Shown here piece after piece: positions 23,801-35,089 of a stretch of 64,000 nucleotides of DNA. Every line of letters starts with the position of its first letter. Within the stretch, counting starts at the first letter, position 1. The translations under genes and the position numbers were made by a program. A model generated the notes under the pieces. That model was not told the DNA's origin. It made no database searches and saw only the letters and a program-made list of their open reading frames with translations. The stretch covers positions 9,775,501 to 9,839,500 of the forward strand of contig NC_084932.1 of NCBI RefSeq assembly GCF_958298935.1, in the 5' to 3' direction. The DNA comes from Phragmites australis. Lineage: Eukaryota; Streptophyta; Magnoliopsida; Poales; Poaceae.

Positions 23801-24138
23801 TTGGCATAGGCACCGGCACCAGCAGCTCCTCCGTCAAACAACGCGAACGAGTCGCTGGACGACCTGCGGTGCCCGGCCCGGCCGTGCTGCCGCACCGGCG
23901 TCTCAGGCTCGTCCAGCAGGTCCTCGAGCCACGAAGGCTGCTCCTCTATGAAGCTCTCGGACGACGTGCGCTGGTGGTGCCCATGCCCGTGCCCATGAGC
24001 ATGCCGGTGGTGCGAGGAGCCCTGCGGCCGGGCGATCAGGACGTGGTCGGCGTACGGTGACGGCGCCGCCGCCGCCGTCGGGAAGGGGCTGCGCGGCGGC
24101 AGCAGCGCATGCTTCTGGAGCTTCGCGTTCGCCATCAT
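20849..24138 (-). CDS. bZIP transcription factor, At1g58110-like
   Basis: Four coding exons on the - strand (24138-23462, 22438-22363, 22273-22147, 21030-20849) join in phase across GT-AG introns to 353 codons. I took the first of two adjacent ATGs (24136-24138). The N-terminal half is His/Gly/Pro-rich and carries the block [22 protein letters not shown] and a second [11 protein letters not shown]. The basic region (about residues 220-237: KRAKQ, intron, [10 protein letters not shown]) leads into a zipper with [30 protein letters not shown] and [10 protein letters not shown]. The C-terminus [11 protein letters not shown] matches my memory of the At1g58110 group. The invariant Asn of the bZIP N-X7-R signature is Lys here; this seems typical of the group. 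The likely role is nuclear DNA binding or heterodimerisation; targets are unknown. It is convergent with RPAC19, 885 bp between stops. Confidence 0.9.
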
Positions 24139-24693
24139 CGTGCCGTGGACCAAACTGCGAGTAACACACAGCTCATCTCAAACTCAACGTCAAGATTTGA
24201 GCAAATTTAACGCCAAACTACCACGAGCTTCCATCCAATCCACGAAGGCGGATTTGAGCAAAATTTAACACTGAAGCACCTGTAGATCTCAGCAAGCACG
24301 CGTGGAAAAAATCGAATATTTACGGTTCGAATTCACGTCAAAGATTCGATTTCTCCAAGCGCAAGCATCAAATCGTACCGAGAAAACGGTCAAGATCCAC
24401 CAAAGAACGAGCTGGAATATGCATATTGGACGAAGAAAAATAGCACGACAACCAAATCGAAATAGAACAGCACGCACTGGAGCGGATCCAGAACTGGAGC
24501 AAACCCGACCGAAATTCAGTGCGAGAAACAACCAAAACCCCAAGAAATATTTACCAATTCAGCCGCGATTCCTCCAATCACCCCTCCCGGTCAGCAGCAA
24601 CCGAGAACCTGATACAAATCTCAAATTGTTCGGATTTTTCCGTGCAGGGTTCAAGAGGAGGGGAGGGTGAGGGGGAGAAGAATGGAGAGAAAT

Positions 24694-24704
24694 CGTATAT
24701 AGTG
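24694..24704 (-). promoter_or_regulatory. Candidate TATA box of the bZIP gene
   Basis: The - strand reads CACTATATACG about 560 bp upstream of the start codon, followed by a pyrimidine-rich leader. An acceptor-like TTACTCGCAG just before the ATG (near 24154) suggests that a 5' UTR intron may lie in between. Confidence 0.45.
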
Positions 24705-24709
24705 GTGGG

Positions 24710-25557
24710 AGGATGGAGAAAAATCAATAAATATTGCGTTTCTTTTTGCGGGGTGTTTGGGTAAATGTCGGAGGATCGTAAATTTTCGGCACATATGCAC
24801 CGTTGGATTTTACGATCAGACGGTAGATGATGCTGTACGGACATTCTGTAGTGCGGGGTGGCTGGTGGCCCATACTAGTGGCGAGAGAAATGCTATGGAT
24901 ACTCAGGGGTGTGCACATGAGTAAAGAAAATAACATGATGTACAGGTGTACATGTAGACTTCAGTTGACATGTGAATTTTTTTAATGATACGGGCGTTAT
25001 TTACAGGATATTTTACAATGATAGATGATTTGTTTACCTCGAATCTTTCTATTATGATGAATTCAGTTAACAACAATATCTTGTTGGAAGGCTGGAACAC
25101 AATAACCTGCGTATTATGAGCTTACTTGACCCAAATCTACGTATCGTAGTTTATGAGACACGTTTACCATGAAGAAATTAGTGTACATTTGCGAGGGATC
25201 AAAGATATAGAACATGCTCACATTACGTTAAATAATTAATTTTAGTGTTTGTAGAACACTCAGGTGTCTTAGGAAAGCAAACACTTGAATTTCCCATCCA
25301 TCAAATTTGAGATCAACGGCTCATATTTGATCTGACTTGGTAGTAGTAAGAATCGAGTGTTTTTTAGACTCTAGCACCTGGATTTTTATTCCCAGAAACA
25401 CTACTTGAGTATTAAAAATGATTGTAACTATGAAAATCACAGTAGAAATGATTGTAACTATCTGGCATTGAGTATATTGTGTTTTTTAGCTTGTGTTCTT
25501 TGCACTAGCATTGGATATAATGTGTTTTCTAGCTAGTGTTCATTGATAGATATTTAA
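24710..25557. other. Intergenic region upstream of the bZIP gene
   Basis: AT-rich sequence with a local duplication of ATGATTGTAACTAT (25418 and 25448) and of the word AGCTTGTGTTC / AGCTAGTGTTC (25489 and 25531). I found no gene or transposon end until GAGCAT at 25558. Confidence 0.5.
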
Positions 25558-25765
25558 GAGCATCTCTAAACGATCTTCTAAATAGCTTCCTATAGCCAAA
25601 TATAGGGATTTTGACTCCAAATTCATCTCCAACAGCCTTTATATCTCACTTTTTTTCCTTACTGAACCCAAAAACACCCATCTTGCTCTCTACTTCTAAG
25701 GAGTGCCTCCCACTCCCTATCAGCCCAACAGCCCCTAACCCCAAACCTTCCATCTCTCACCACCC

Positions 25766-26470
25766 TTGTGCGCCGTGAGCGACTACGCCGTGCTAATGGC
25801 CTACTTCACCTACGTTACCGCCGGTGTCCTCAAAAACGCCAAGAAGACTGACCCGGGTGCCATTCCGCGCAAAGAGCTCCTCCACAACCTCGTCTTCCTA
25901 GCCATCTTCAATGCCTACGACGGCTTTAAGATCTTCTTGCCGCACCTCGTCAAGTGGTTCGCCCGCGGAGGCATGAAGCTGCACGCTAGGCTAGCCAACG
26001 AGGTCCGCGTTGTGGTCCCTGCGGGCACAGACGAGTTTGTCACCCTCTCCGGCATGGAGAAGATGTCGCTGGTGAAGTCGGTTGTCTGGGAGGTGCTGTG
26101 CATGAACCCGCCTATGGAGTTCCAGTACAGTTGTGCCCGCCAGGACCTGGTCATGGAGAGCCATGATGCTATGTACGAGGTCAAGAAGGGAGAGATGTTG
26201 TTCTGGTACCCGCCGCTCGTGACACGCAATGAATGCATGATCAAGCGTGGCCACGAGTTTGTCTTTGACCGGTTTGCCGTCACCACCGAGGACGAGCGGC
26301 GGCGGCTTCTGGAGCACGTGGTCTGGTCTAACGGGCCAGAGACTGGCGCAGCCGCAGAGGGGAACAAGCAGTGCTCGACAAAGGACATGGTGGTGGCAAT
26401 GGGGCGACTGATGATGCCTCTCCATAGCACGATGATGTCGATGACCACGGGTTGCTCTGTATGCTCGTGA
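25766..26470 (+). pseudogene. Allene oxide synthase (CYP74) fragment, C-terminal half
   Basis: The translation from 25766 has no stop for about 234 codons and is clearly CYP74: [45 protein letters not shown] and the haem-binding signature WSNGPETG to GNKQC near residue 208. Full enzymes of about 480-520 residues convert fatty-acid hydroperoxides to allene oxides in jasmonate synthesis, mostly in plastids. Here the N-terminal half and transit peptide are missing, no ATG precedes residue 11, and family positions are altered ([10 protein letters not shown] where GYQPL is usual; CSTKD where CPGKD or CAAKD is usual). The last 20 residues are out of register, and the usual AELFRRYD is gone. There are no introns, as in many grass family members. 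It is probably a captured, non-functional fragment. Confidence 0.85.
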
Positions 26471-26534
26471 AGAGGAAAGGGGGAGATGACGGGTGAGGTC
26501 CAACTATCGATGACACAGTAGATGACATATAGGG

Positions 26535-29422
26535 CGTGAAGAACTATCCAAATAGTATTCTAATTAATCATCAGGAAGATTATTTGCTTAATTACAACCT
26601 CAATAGTTAACAGAAATATCATCCTGGTAGTCTCGACACGTGTTTTGTACCCAAGATTAGAACACATGCCTTTCCAACATATAACATCACAACAAAGCTT
26701 AAAAAAGAGCAGGTAATTAACATTAGATTATAAGTTCTTAAATATTCAACCATTTATAACAATTTACATAAAAGATTAGATCAACTATGCAGCGGAAACA
26801 AAACTATAGACAACAAAAGAAGAGTGGAACCACATGCCTTTAGGCTCCATCCCAAAAGCTTCGTCACGTGAGAGTAATTGCCTACTCAGGCCCGCCACCA
26901 ACATCGGCAACATTGGCGGGTGTGAAGTAGCAAAAAATGAGCTCCTCCTCACCAGAAGTACCTGAAAGAGCAGCATGAGTACGAAACTACTCGCAAGACT
27001 TAATTCATACAGGTTACATATAAATAGCCTGACTCTAAGGATTATGCATTAAGCTATTAGTAAGAAAAGGTAACATGGTTAAGTAGAACATATGCGACTG
27101 CATTCTAGACACATATATGTGAGCATCTAAACTTAACCGACAACCTGTCCAAACCTATAAAAATCTAAACATAAATGTAAACAGAACCAACTCCCAACAT
27201 ACCATATACAAACCACCACACACATTCGTGACGCTAGGACTGCTGCAGATGAACAGAAGTATGCTCATAATTAAGAGTGTGGTATTTCGAAATGTTTTTA
27301 CACCCCACAGAGCGGTACAACTTTACCTACACTATTTGAGGATCATACGGCTTACATGATCACACAGGTCCATATAAGGGAATACTCATGTCAACCTTTC
27401 TCAATAAACCCCGACCGTTTGATCATGCGTTAATAGGTGCAGGGGTCATCTAGAACTACTCCCAGAGCAAACTGTATACCTCAACCGGCCTCTCATGCTC
27501 GACACTATCGACTTGCACGCCAAAAAGCCACAACTATAAAGGTAATTATCTTATCATTCCCATATGCGACATATAATAAGCACGGAAAGTGCGAAAACCA
27601 ACTGCAACAATGATCAGTGCTTAAACGATGCAAACGGTCTACAACATCCGGGTTCCTCTCCTGACATACCCCGGGGAACTCCACATCGAGGTAGGAGAAA
27701 CACCCCTAACACCGCCCACATCTCACCTCATTCTCACTACTCAACCAACTCAATATCATCATTGTATTTTGTGAACACTAATTAAGCCTTAAGCTCGCAA
27801 GCAATAATCACATCATTGCTTGTCTTATACCAATGACCTATGTATTGCTAAGCATATTAAGTCGATCTAGTAACTTAGACAACAATATTATTAACCAGGC
27901 TACAAAGATATGGTTAATCAAAAACTCAAGGTAGAGATCATACAACCAACATAGATTCTACCCGAATAAGGCTGACACTTGATTTAATACATGCAAATAT
28001 ACATAAGGTATAATATATCAATTTTAGACTCTATTCAATTTGAACAAGAGGGTGCAATATGCTTAGATGCTTGCTTTGCTGCTCTGGGGTTTGCTTGATA
28101 CTTTCGGCACAACACTCGCAAAACTCTGGGAGGTTGGCGTTGCCTTCACTCGCTTGAATTGTCGGCGCAACGCTCTCTAAACGGAATAAGAATGCATTGC
28201 ATAAATAATAAATGATGGATAAGTGTGTACATGATGCATGCTTGAATAATACTAAACGTCGTGTTTCAAAAACATTTGCAAAAGCTCACTAAGTGATTAG
28301 GGTTTCAAAGTTTGCAACCCTGGATAAGCTAACCTAAGTCCATCTAGCTTTTAGAGGCTGGCAGACAGACCGACATTGAATTGGCGGTCAGACCACCGGT
28401 GTGCAGAAGGTTTTGGCCTCTGGCGGTCAGACCAATGTTGTACTGGTGGTCAAACCGTTGACAACGGTCAGACTGTCCCTAGTGACAATGTAACCCCTGT
28501 ATAGGGTTTTCAACTAGGATCCTCCGACCCTAACTAGCGGTCAGATCGGCCCTTTCAGCAGTCAGACCACCAGACCTTGCCGGCAGCGCCTTTGTGGGGT
28601 CTCCGACAAAACCTTCGATGATGAAGGTTACCAAAATGCTCTATGGAACTAGTGGAGTACTTCTAAAGTGATTTGAACAACATTCACCGAGCTAAACTCA
28701 AAATACCCTATGGATTGGATCTAGGCTAGGTTGAACTTAGGTCTAAACGACTTGACAGTCGAATCGAGCTCGAAAACAATGGGGAAACGGTAGAGGATGC
28801 CTCACCTTAGTGTATGGCAGCTTCCTAGCGGATCAATCCACTCCGGGGAAGCTCCAGTTTGAAGATCGGGCTCCGGGGTCACGTGCGGGCTTGAGGTTGG
28901 ACGAGCATGCCTCCAACGAGGGAGAAGAGGGGGAAGACTTATGGAGGTTCCCACCATCGATCTCCGGTTGTCGTGGATGTCGAGGTTGAGTTCTCATTCT
29001 CTCTCTAAGATGGAGTGGGGAAGAGAGTGAGAGAGTGAGTGTGAGAGAGAGAGAGAGAGCAAGAGAGAGTAATCGATGCACTTAAGTCGAGCCTCTGCGC
29101 TCTGGCAGTCAGACAACCAATGCTCCCGGTTAGACCACAGTAAGTCCACGTGGCAAGCCCATATGGCTACACACCTGGCAATCAAACCACGGTGAGGCCC
29201 GATCAGACCGCGAGTGGGGGTTTCTTGCTGAAATCTTTCTAAGTCTCCCCTTTTTGCATACCTCACTAACTTCAAGGCACTTAGGATCTTTCTAACGAGC
29301 TCTAAACTATATCCATGTACTTTTAGAATATGTTTAACTCACTTCAATAGAAAAATGCGTATAACACATGCGATGATGATTGAGAATGCTTAATTACGTT
29401 ATTAATTTTTCGAGATGTGACA
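26535..29422 (-). repeat. Long Gypsy-like solo LTR nested in the AOS-bearing element
   Basis: The - strand starts TGTCACATCTCG at 29422, a terminus I associate with grass Gypsy LTRs. The body contains other typical words, such as GGCGGTCAGACC variants (28383-28560) and a GAGTACGAAACTACTCGC segment near 26975. TAGGG occurs at 26530-26534 and at 29423-29427, a candidate 5-bp target duplication, but the inner end would then be CACG instead of CA. No gag or pol is attached. The left border is uncertain. Apart from this, 26.5-29.4 kb holds no gene. Confidence 0.55.
29006..29068. repeat. GA-rich microsatellite
   Basis: Imperfect (GA)n / (GAGT)n tract inside the LTR-like region, including an uninterrupted run of about nine GA units near 29045-29059. 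Confidence 0.85.
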
Positions 29423-29547
29423 TAGGGAATTAGGTATTAGATGTCTGTTGGAGATAAAGGAGATTTAGGGAGGAAACCTTTTAGGCATGGCTGTCTATAT
29501 GAAAATATAAGGAGTGAGTTTTAGAGAGTCTCTTAAAAATGCTCTAA

Positions 29548-31470
29548 CATGGATATATTTGGACTTAGAAATGTTATGTGATGAGTAGATGGGGAAAACC
29601 TTCTTTGGATTTTCCCAAGATCTTTAGAATTTATTGATTTATTTCTTACAAGGGTATAACATGATAATTTGAAGTGGAATATACCAAAACACAAACAAAA
29701 TGTTAGTATGCAATTACATTCCCATTCGACACAGTTTCAAGAGCGCACAATTTGATGTCAAGAAGAAAAAAAGAAAGAGACCACAATAAATATGTCGTTC
29801 GTTTTAGCTAGCAGGTACTTACAAACTACAATCTTTCAGCAATTACTATTGTTAGCATGATTCACCATAAGAATATGTATAAACCATATTTATGCTGTAG
29901 CTCCACTTCCACGTGGAATAAAAATGTAAGGATGAAGAATACATGAGCTTGAGCTTGCAAAGCTGTTGGTACATCTAATAAAAACAAATAAATGTGGCCT
30001 TCGCCGCCCATGTTGGGTAGCGGGGCAGAGTGAGCAACAGCACGACAGCTCAGGATCCAGCTGCGGCCACAACATGACCCGGTGGTGCTGTTTTTTTAAT
30101 TCCACAACATAATAATATGTGTATCCTCCCTGATCTTGTTCTCTTTCCTAGAGACCATCTCATTGGGAGAAAGCCCAAAAAGAAGTTCATGTCAATAAAA
30201 GGGAGAACGCATAGCACTAGAAAATACCTACATGATTGATGATGAGCAAGGAATGCTGCAATTATTTGTTTACAATAAGTTAACAAACATAACCAACGAG
30301 GACTGAAGTTAGTAGAAGAAGAAAACTTTGTTTGTTCTAGTAAATAAAAATGCGAAACCACTTGTTTGCAGGTATTTGTCTTATATGAACCATCTGAAGT
30401 ACTCCTACCTCAATATTTTTGCAAGACGTTGGCGATTATTAAAAGCATTTGTGGCAGCTTGATTTTGAAGTTTTCTTATAGAGAAATAATGTCCACAACA
30501 GTCCATCGTGGAACAGGTCCACATACATGCAGTCATGTATTGTTAGAGAATGGATATGTTACGCTAATATAAAATAAAATTTTCTCTATCGTGTTCAACC
30601 AAGAAATCATGTGAATAGAGGATCATAGATCGTTACCACAAGATACATAGATCAACAGAAGAAGAGTTGGAGTAGACCGATCTAACGTTGTGTACGTCAA
30701 TGCAGAAAGAGGTAGCTCTTCGACCAGCTCTGCAACCACGAAGCGGAAGTAGTCGATCACGTCGACCACCTCACTGACCACAAAGATGAAGTAGTCGATC
30801 TCATCATAGTGTTCTTGTCGCCGATCAGCACGTAACAACGACAGCCACACCTCTACGGTATTCACACGTACAGGAATGAAACGTCGTGCGCCGGTGTATT
30901 AGCACCGTACCTGGTTAGGGTTTCATAGGGGGTTTATGAAGAGGTGGCAGGTAGAGTTTTGATAGTCGAATCTTTGTGTCTACGGCTTCTGCTTCCTCTT
31001 ATATAAAGTATGTTAATGTATCTTTAATCACGTTAAAATCTATTATCACTCTAAATTCTAATTGAAATTTTAATCATATTAAATTCTACTTACAGATCTA
31101 ATTTAAATATACTGTCATCTCTAAGACATATCACCAACGTGCATATGTAAGATACCCCCATATAGCAACCACTGTGGAAGGCCCTTTTCAAAACAGTTGG
31201 TTTAGAACACTTAAGTTTGGCGCCAAGTCTCGATCCAATGCGATTGCCAGGCCGCTTTCAGCCCACATCACCCGGCTCGTTGTGTTCTCGAACTTGCATG
31301 CCCTCTCATTTGGAGCTTCAAACAACTGCACTAATGACTAGTCCTGTTCGAGATAGTTCTGCTCCAGTCGCTGTCAGTTGAATTGTATGCATCACGAATA
31401 TTGGCTCCCATTACTGGGAGCTCCTCTTTTTTTTTTCTTCTTGTTAAACAGAAGAATGTCTTTAAAGTTG
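29548..31470. other. Unassigned intergenic region
   Basis: About 1.9 kb without a supportable gene. At 30725-30805 there is an imperfect internal duplication of a word around GAAGTAGTCGATC(AC/TC). Near 30990-31130 an AT-rich stretch (ATATAAAG, AATCACGTTAAAATC) resembles an LTR end, but no partner was found. Short ORFs here have no recognisable domains. Confidence 0.45.
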
Positions 31471-31603
31471 TGTGGATTGTTCGCCTATACCTATCAGTCT
31501 ATTCGCCAATTGCAAAATTGTGGATTGTTCGCCTATACCTATCAATCTATTCACCAATTTGGTCTATATAGACTTAACAACTTGCAAAATTGTGGATTGT
31601 ATT
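31471..31603. repeat. 48-bp tandem duplication with a third partial copy
   Basis: TGTGGATTGTTCGCCTATAC recurs at 31471 and 31519 (period 48), and TGTGGATTGT recurs again at 31591. The copies differ at a few positions only. This creates a short repetitive reading frame that I do not regard as a gene. Confidence 0.75.
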
Positions 31604-31940
31604 TAGAAAACTAGGAATCTTACCCCTCAACTCTCGATACCGGTCAAATTACCCTCCTAGCCAATTTAAAGGTGGTTTATATCTTATGCGGCATTGGCTT
31701 TGACACGGTGGTGTCTATGTCATCATCCACATCATCACCTCTCTCCTCATATCCTAAAAAGAAGTAACGAGCCCACATGTCAGCACCTTACTCCCCTCTC
31801 CTTCTTCCTTCAATTCCTCATCTCTCTCTTCTCATTTCCTTTCTCCCTATACACCGCCCAAATCATGCCTTGGCATGGCTTGAAGCTGCCATGGCTCAGA
31901 CCACTCTTGAACTCGCACTGGGCAAGAGCTAGCATGTACA

Positions 31941-33038
31941 CAGGGCTAGCTCTAGATGGGGGTAGGCGGGGTGGTCGCCTCAGGCCCCAAAAATCTAGAG
32001 GCCTCCTCTCATATATGTATACATGTATGAGCTTTGGCTTTTGACCGGTCTAAAAGAAATAGCTTTGCTGCTTTGATTTCTTCAGTTCCTCTCATGCAGA
32101 TGATGCAGTCTTGATTCGCCTTCTTCGGGCCTCAGGTGCTGCGTAGTGGATCACGTCCTCATCGGTCGGTACGGGCCGTCCGATCTCGTGAACCACACAT
32201 GCTCTTCAGAGACGGCGTCTGGGTGGGTGCCTCCCCCGGAGGGATCATTCACACCGAGGCTCCTATGTTTGTCTCATCGCTCAGGTTTGCTGACCCTATA
32301 CATGGTTTTACAACGGCCTTGTCTGAGGATCCAAAACAAATCACTAGTGCCCCTATCTAATACATACAGTTGCATGAATGCAAGCATGTTTCAATAACCT
32401 AGATCATCTATAATGCATTGCTAGTACTTTAGTTTCCAAAAGGATACCTAAACTCATTGAGATCTAGCCAGGTGTTGCACTGTTGTACTAGCATATTCAT
32501 TGAAGCTAGAAGCTTCAATCTAGTACTGTTATGTAGTTCTCCAAAATAAAGGAGAAGGTAGAGGTACCACTAATTACCAAACAATATATCCTCCTTTATG
32601 TTAGCATTATGATTGTTTTAGACTCGAACCGCCTTTAGCGAAAATGAGCTAATTAAACTATAGAAAAATTATTAGCTTCACCAGATAACTGAATCAACAA
32701 GTGAAAAGAAACACGATGATTCTCGTAGAAAAAACGAACAATGGGATGATCATTTTTTTCTCTGGTTAATTGTGATGTTCTTGGAAGGGATAATTACATA
32801 TTCTTCTCAGTCGTTGCTAATAAAAAGCTAGATCAGCTACTCTATTTTGCAGTATAATTGTAGAAAACATAGAATAGTATGTTATTTGATATCTGAACTT
32901 TAAGTGTTTATCGGAAACAATTTTTAATGTACTGAATATTACCTTTACTTTATATATTAATTAATTTTTTATGTTACAATTCAATGGGCTCTGTTTTTAG
33001 TTTCGCCTCGGGCCACTAAAATCTTAGGACCAGCCCTG
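31941..33038. mobile_element. hAT-superfamily element, non-autonomous (1098 bp)
   Basis: The ends are CAGGGCTAGCTCTAG and, read inwards, CAGGGCTGGTCCTAAG. The 8-bp flanks CATGTACA (31933-31940) and CACGTACA (33039-33046) differ at one base. It belongs to the same family as the copy at 15960: both share AGTTTCGCCTCGG near the right end and a GGCGGGG-containing left end. No transposase ORF is visible. A GC-rich internal stretch (32120-32360) could be passenger DNA. Confidence 0.88.
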
Positions 33039-34070
33039 CACGTACAACCACTAATCAAGAGCAGTTGCAATAAATCGAGAGCAGCTACCAGCACGTAAGC
33101 GCTGTTGCATTGATCCATGCGATCGAGCTGCATGCAGCACGCACGACAGGGAGGGGCAGACTAGGCACTGGCATCAATCGCTCTCCAACACTGCTTAGGG
33201 AGAGATGGCGTATGCTCCCCGATTCAATCAACTATGTAACTCCACGTCCCCGTCCCTAGCAAAGGTTAGGGCTGGCGCTGCACATCAACGGCATAGATGT
33301 CAGCGTTGACTGCATTAGTCGGCACTACTATGAAAACCCTGAGTATAGTTGGTTCAAATGCCATGATTGTAGTTGATTTCAAAAACTGAGTGTGATATGG
33401 TTATCACAGTCAATTGTTTTCTCAATGGCCTTCTCAAATCATTTCGGTCAGTTTTTAACCACTTACCACAGTTTTTAACCACTTACCACAATTGGTTCCA
33501 GCCTAGAACCGACTGGATTTTATCCTAGTCAATTTGTTGCTACAACCAACTAGAATACCTTCATTATTGTCGTAGGGCCCATCCAAGAACCGTTGCAATA
33601 ATTTCTAGATTATCACAGTGAGATGGTGACTAAAACTAATTGTGATAATCTAGCACAATATACTTATCACGACTAGCTGTTAATCAGACAAAGCAGAGTT
33701 GCTTGGTCTGAACAGGAGCCACTTGAGGGCGGCAACCATTTTTCAATATTTGGGAGGAGGAGACTCAAATTTTGAAAGAGGCTTTGATTTTTTTGTGATT
33801 CAAGGTATGTAGTTTTTATCTAGCTACCTTGATTCCATATATTAGATCTAGAATGGCTAGCTCTAGGGTTTAGGTGAATGAGAGATGAATGTGGTTTTAG
33901 CCATTTATGGCTTCAATTTTAGATAGTATTCTTGGTGCATGTTAGAGATCCATATGAATTTAGCCATCAATTTTAGATATTATTCTTTGTGCATCTTGCT
34001 CCAATTTAGGGTTTAGACCTTTTCATTCTTGAGTTCATGAATAAGGAATTTTGTATTTATTTAGGTGAAT

Positions 34071-34091
34071 ATGGAAAGGAGCTATTAGATG
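34071..34091 (+). pseudogene. First codons of the CACTA TNP2 transposase
   Basis: ATGGAAAGGAGC encodes MERS, resembling the MDRSW-type start of plant TNP2 transposases. It follows an acceptor-like TTTATTTAG. The frame meets a TAG after five codons, and the Gypsy insertion follows at 34092. The link to TNP2 rests on position and this short match only. Confidence 0.4.
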
Positions 34092-34682
34092 TGTCGAGGG
34101 TAAATCTCTGACAGTGATTCTGGGGTATGTCGGACGGTGGGTGCGTGAACGATGTTTCAGGGAGAGAATATGTCTATTCGTGTAAACGAAGATTTGGGGA
34201 TACTGGGGGTTATACATGTTTGGGTCTCCCGGAGAATAACAACCCTACGTCTTGTTTTTTGTGTTATAGTAGATCTTACTTGGTTACAGCAGTATTCTAG
34301 CAGATTGCCAGATCTGATCTGTCTGTGTTACAATGGGATCTTCATCCCTTTATATAGTAGGGAGAGGGAGAACTAACATGTAGGCACTCCGTAGCCTTTA
34401 ATGCTACGGGATGGGACACGCCCCCTACACCGCCTATGACCTTATCCATCGGGGCCGGTGCCTGGTGAAGAGAATTGCCCGGGCAAGTGTCCAATCAGGT
34501 CCAGCGACCAGGGGGCTGGTCGTGGGTTTGTGTGAAGATGCGGCCAGATTGGTCACTGGAGGCTTTGCAATGGTCGGGGTAGCTCATCAACTGATTAGAT
34601 TTTTAGGAAATGTTCCCCTGGCTGTTTGCACCCTACGTGGGTCTTGTTTAGCTGGGGTACCTCTTTACTTGGTACACCGACA
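34092..34682 (-). repeat. 3' LTR of the Tat Gypsy (591 bp)
   Basis: It runs TGTCGAGGG to ACACCGACA, a 5-bp perfect inverted terminus (TGTCG/CGACA). A TATA box (CTATATAAAGG) lies on the - strand at about 34352-34363. A polypurine tract (GGGGAGCTTGGGGGCTAC on the - strand, 34683-34700) abuts it. The spacer 34701-35089 holds no other feature. Confidence 0.9.
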
Positions 34683-35089
34683 GTAGCCCCCAAGCTCCCC
34701 TGTGATCGCGGTTTGGCCTGATCCTATCACCTGGGTCCCAGGGAAAGCGCAGTTTGCCCCAGGAGTGGTTATTGACGCTGTCCGTCCTCAAAGTTTTAAC
34801 CTTTGAGCTTCGCATCACGGGGGAGGTTTCAAATGTTCTGGGAGGAGAAGAAAGGGGGAGGCATATTTTATTGCCGTTTGGACCTGAAGGACTTTTGGCT
34901 CTTTCTGCGTGCCCTCTTGGTTTTCGAGCGGTTTGAAGGTTTTGTTGTAGTCTTTTCAAAGGACGGGTGTTTGAGGGTCCTCCGAATCCTTCTCCACTCT
35001 TTCCTTCTTTTGAGCACTTTTGCGCCTAGAGTCGAGTTTCTTTGTCCCATCTTGTGCTCGGCTCTGTAGAGTAGACGGACCCAGAGGTC

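Larger units (their letters stand above)
25558..29544. mobile_element. Candidate Pack-type PIF/Harbinger-like element carrying a host gene fragment
   Basis: The ends are inverted: GAGCATCTCTAAACGATC on the left and, read inwards on the right, GAGCATTTTTAAGAGACT. They match at about 18 of the first 26 positions, and weaker similarity continues for about 100 bp (including CATCTCCAACAG / TATCTCCAACAG). TAA flanks both sides (25555-25557 and 29545-29547). Removing the nested LTR (26535-29422) leaves about 1.1 kb: two arms around an allene oxide synthase fragment. No transposase is present. The superfamily is inferred from the 3-bp TAA and the GAGCAT termini; a Mutator-type origin is the alternative. 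Confidence 0.55.

Noticed and set aside
23491..24060. 189-codon + strand ORF opposite bZIP exon 1
   Set aside because: Shadow of the His/Gly/Pro-rich exon; the - strand frame is continued by perfectly phased exons.
24136..24153. Upstream TTG start extending the bZIP protein by five residues
   Set aside because: TTG is not a plausible start here, and an acceptor-like CAG lies directly upstream; two adjacent ATGs are available.
25991..26503. 170-codon ORF antisense to the AOS fragment
   Set aside because: Mirror frame of a GC-rich coding fragment; the + strand gives unambiguous CYP74 motifs.
30623..30865. 80-codon - strand ORF with repeated DYF(I/R)FVV
   Set aside because: Built on an imperfect internal duplication; no family recognised and no gene context.
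31378..31614. 78-codon ORF with repeated CGLFAYTYQSI
   Set aside because: Created by the 48-bp tandem duplication; no start context, no homology.
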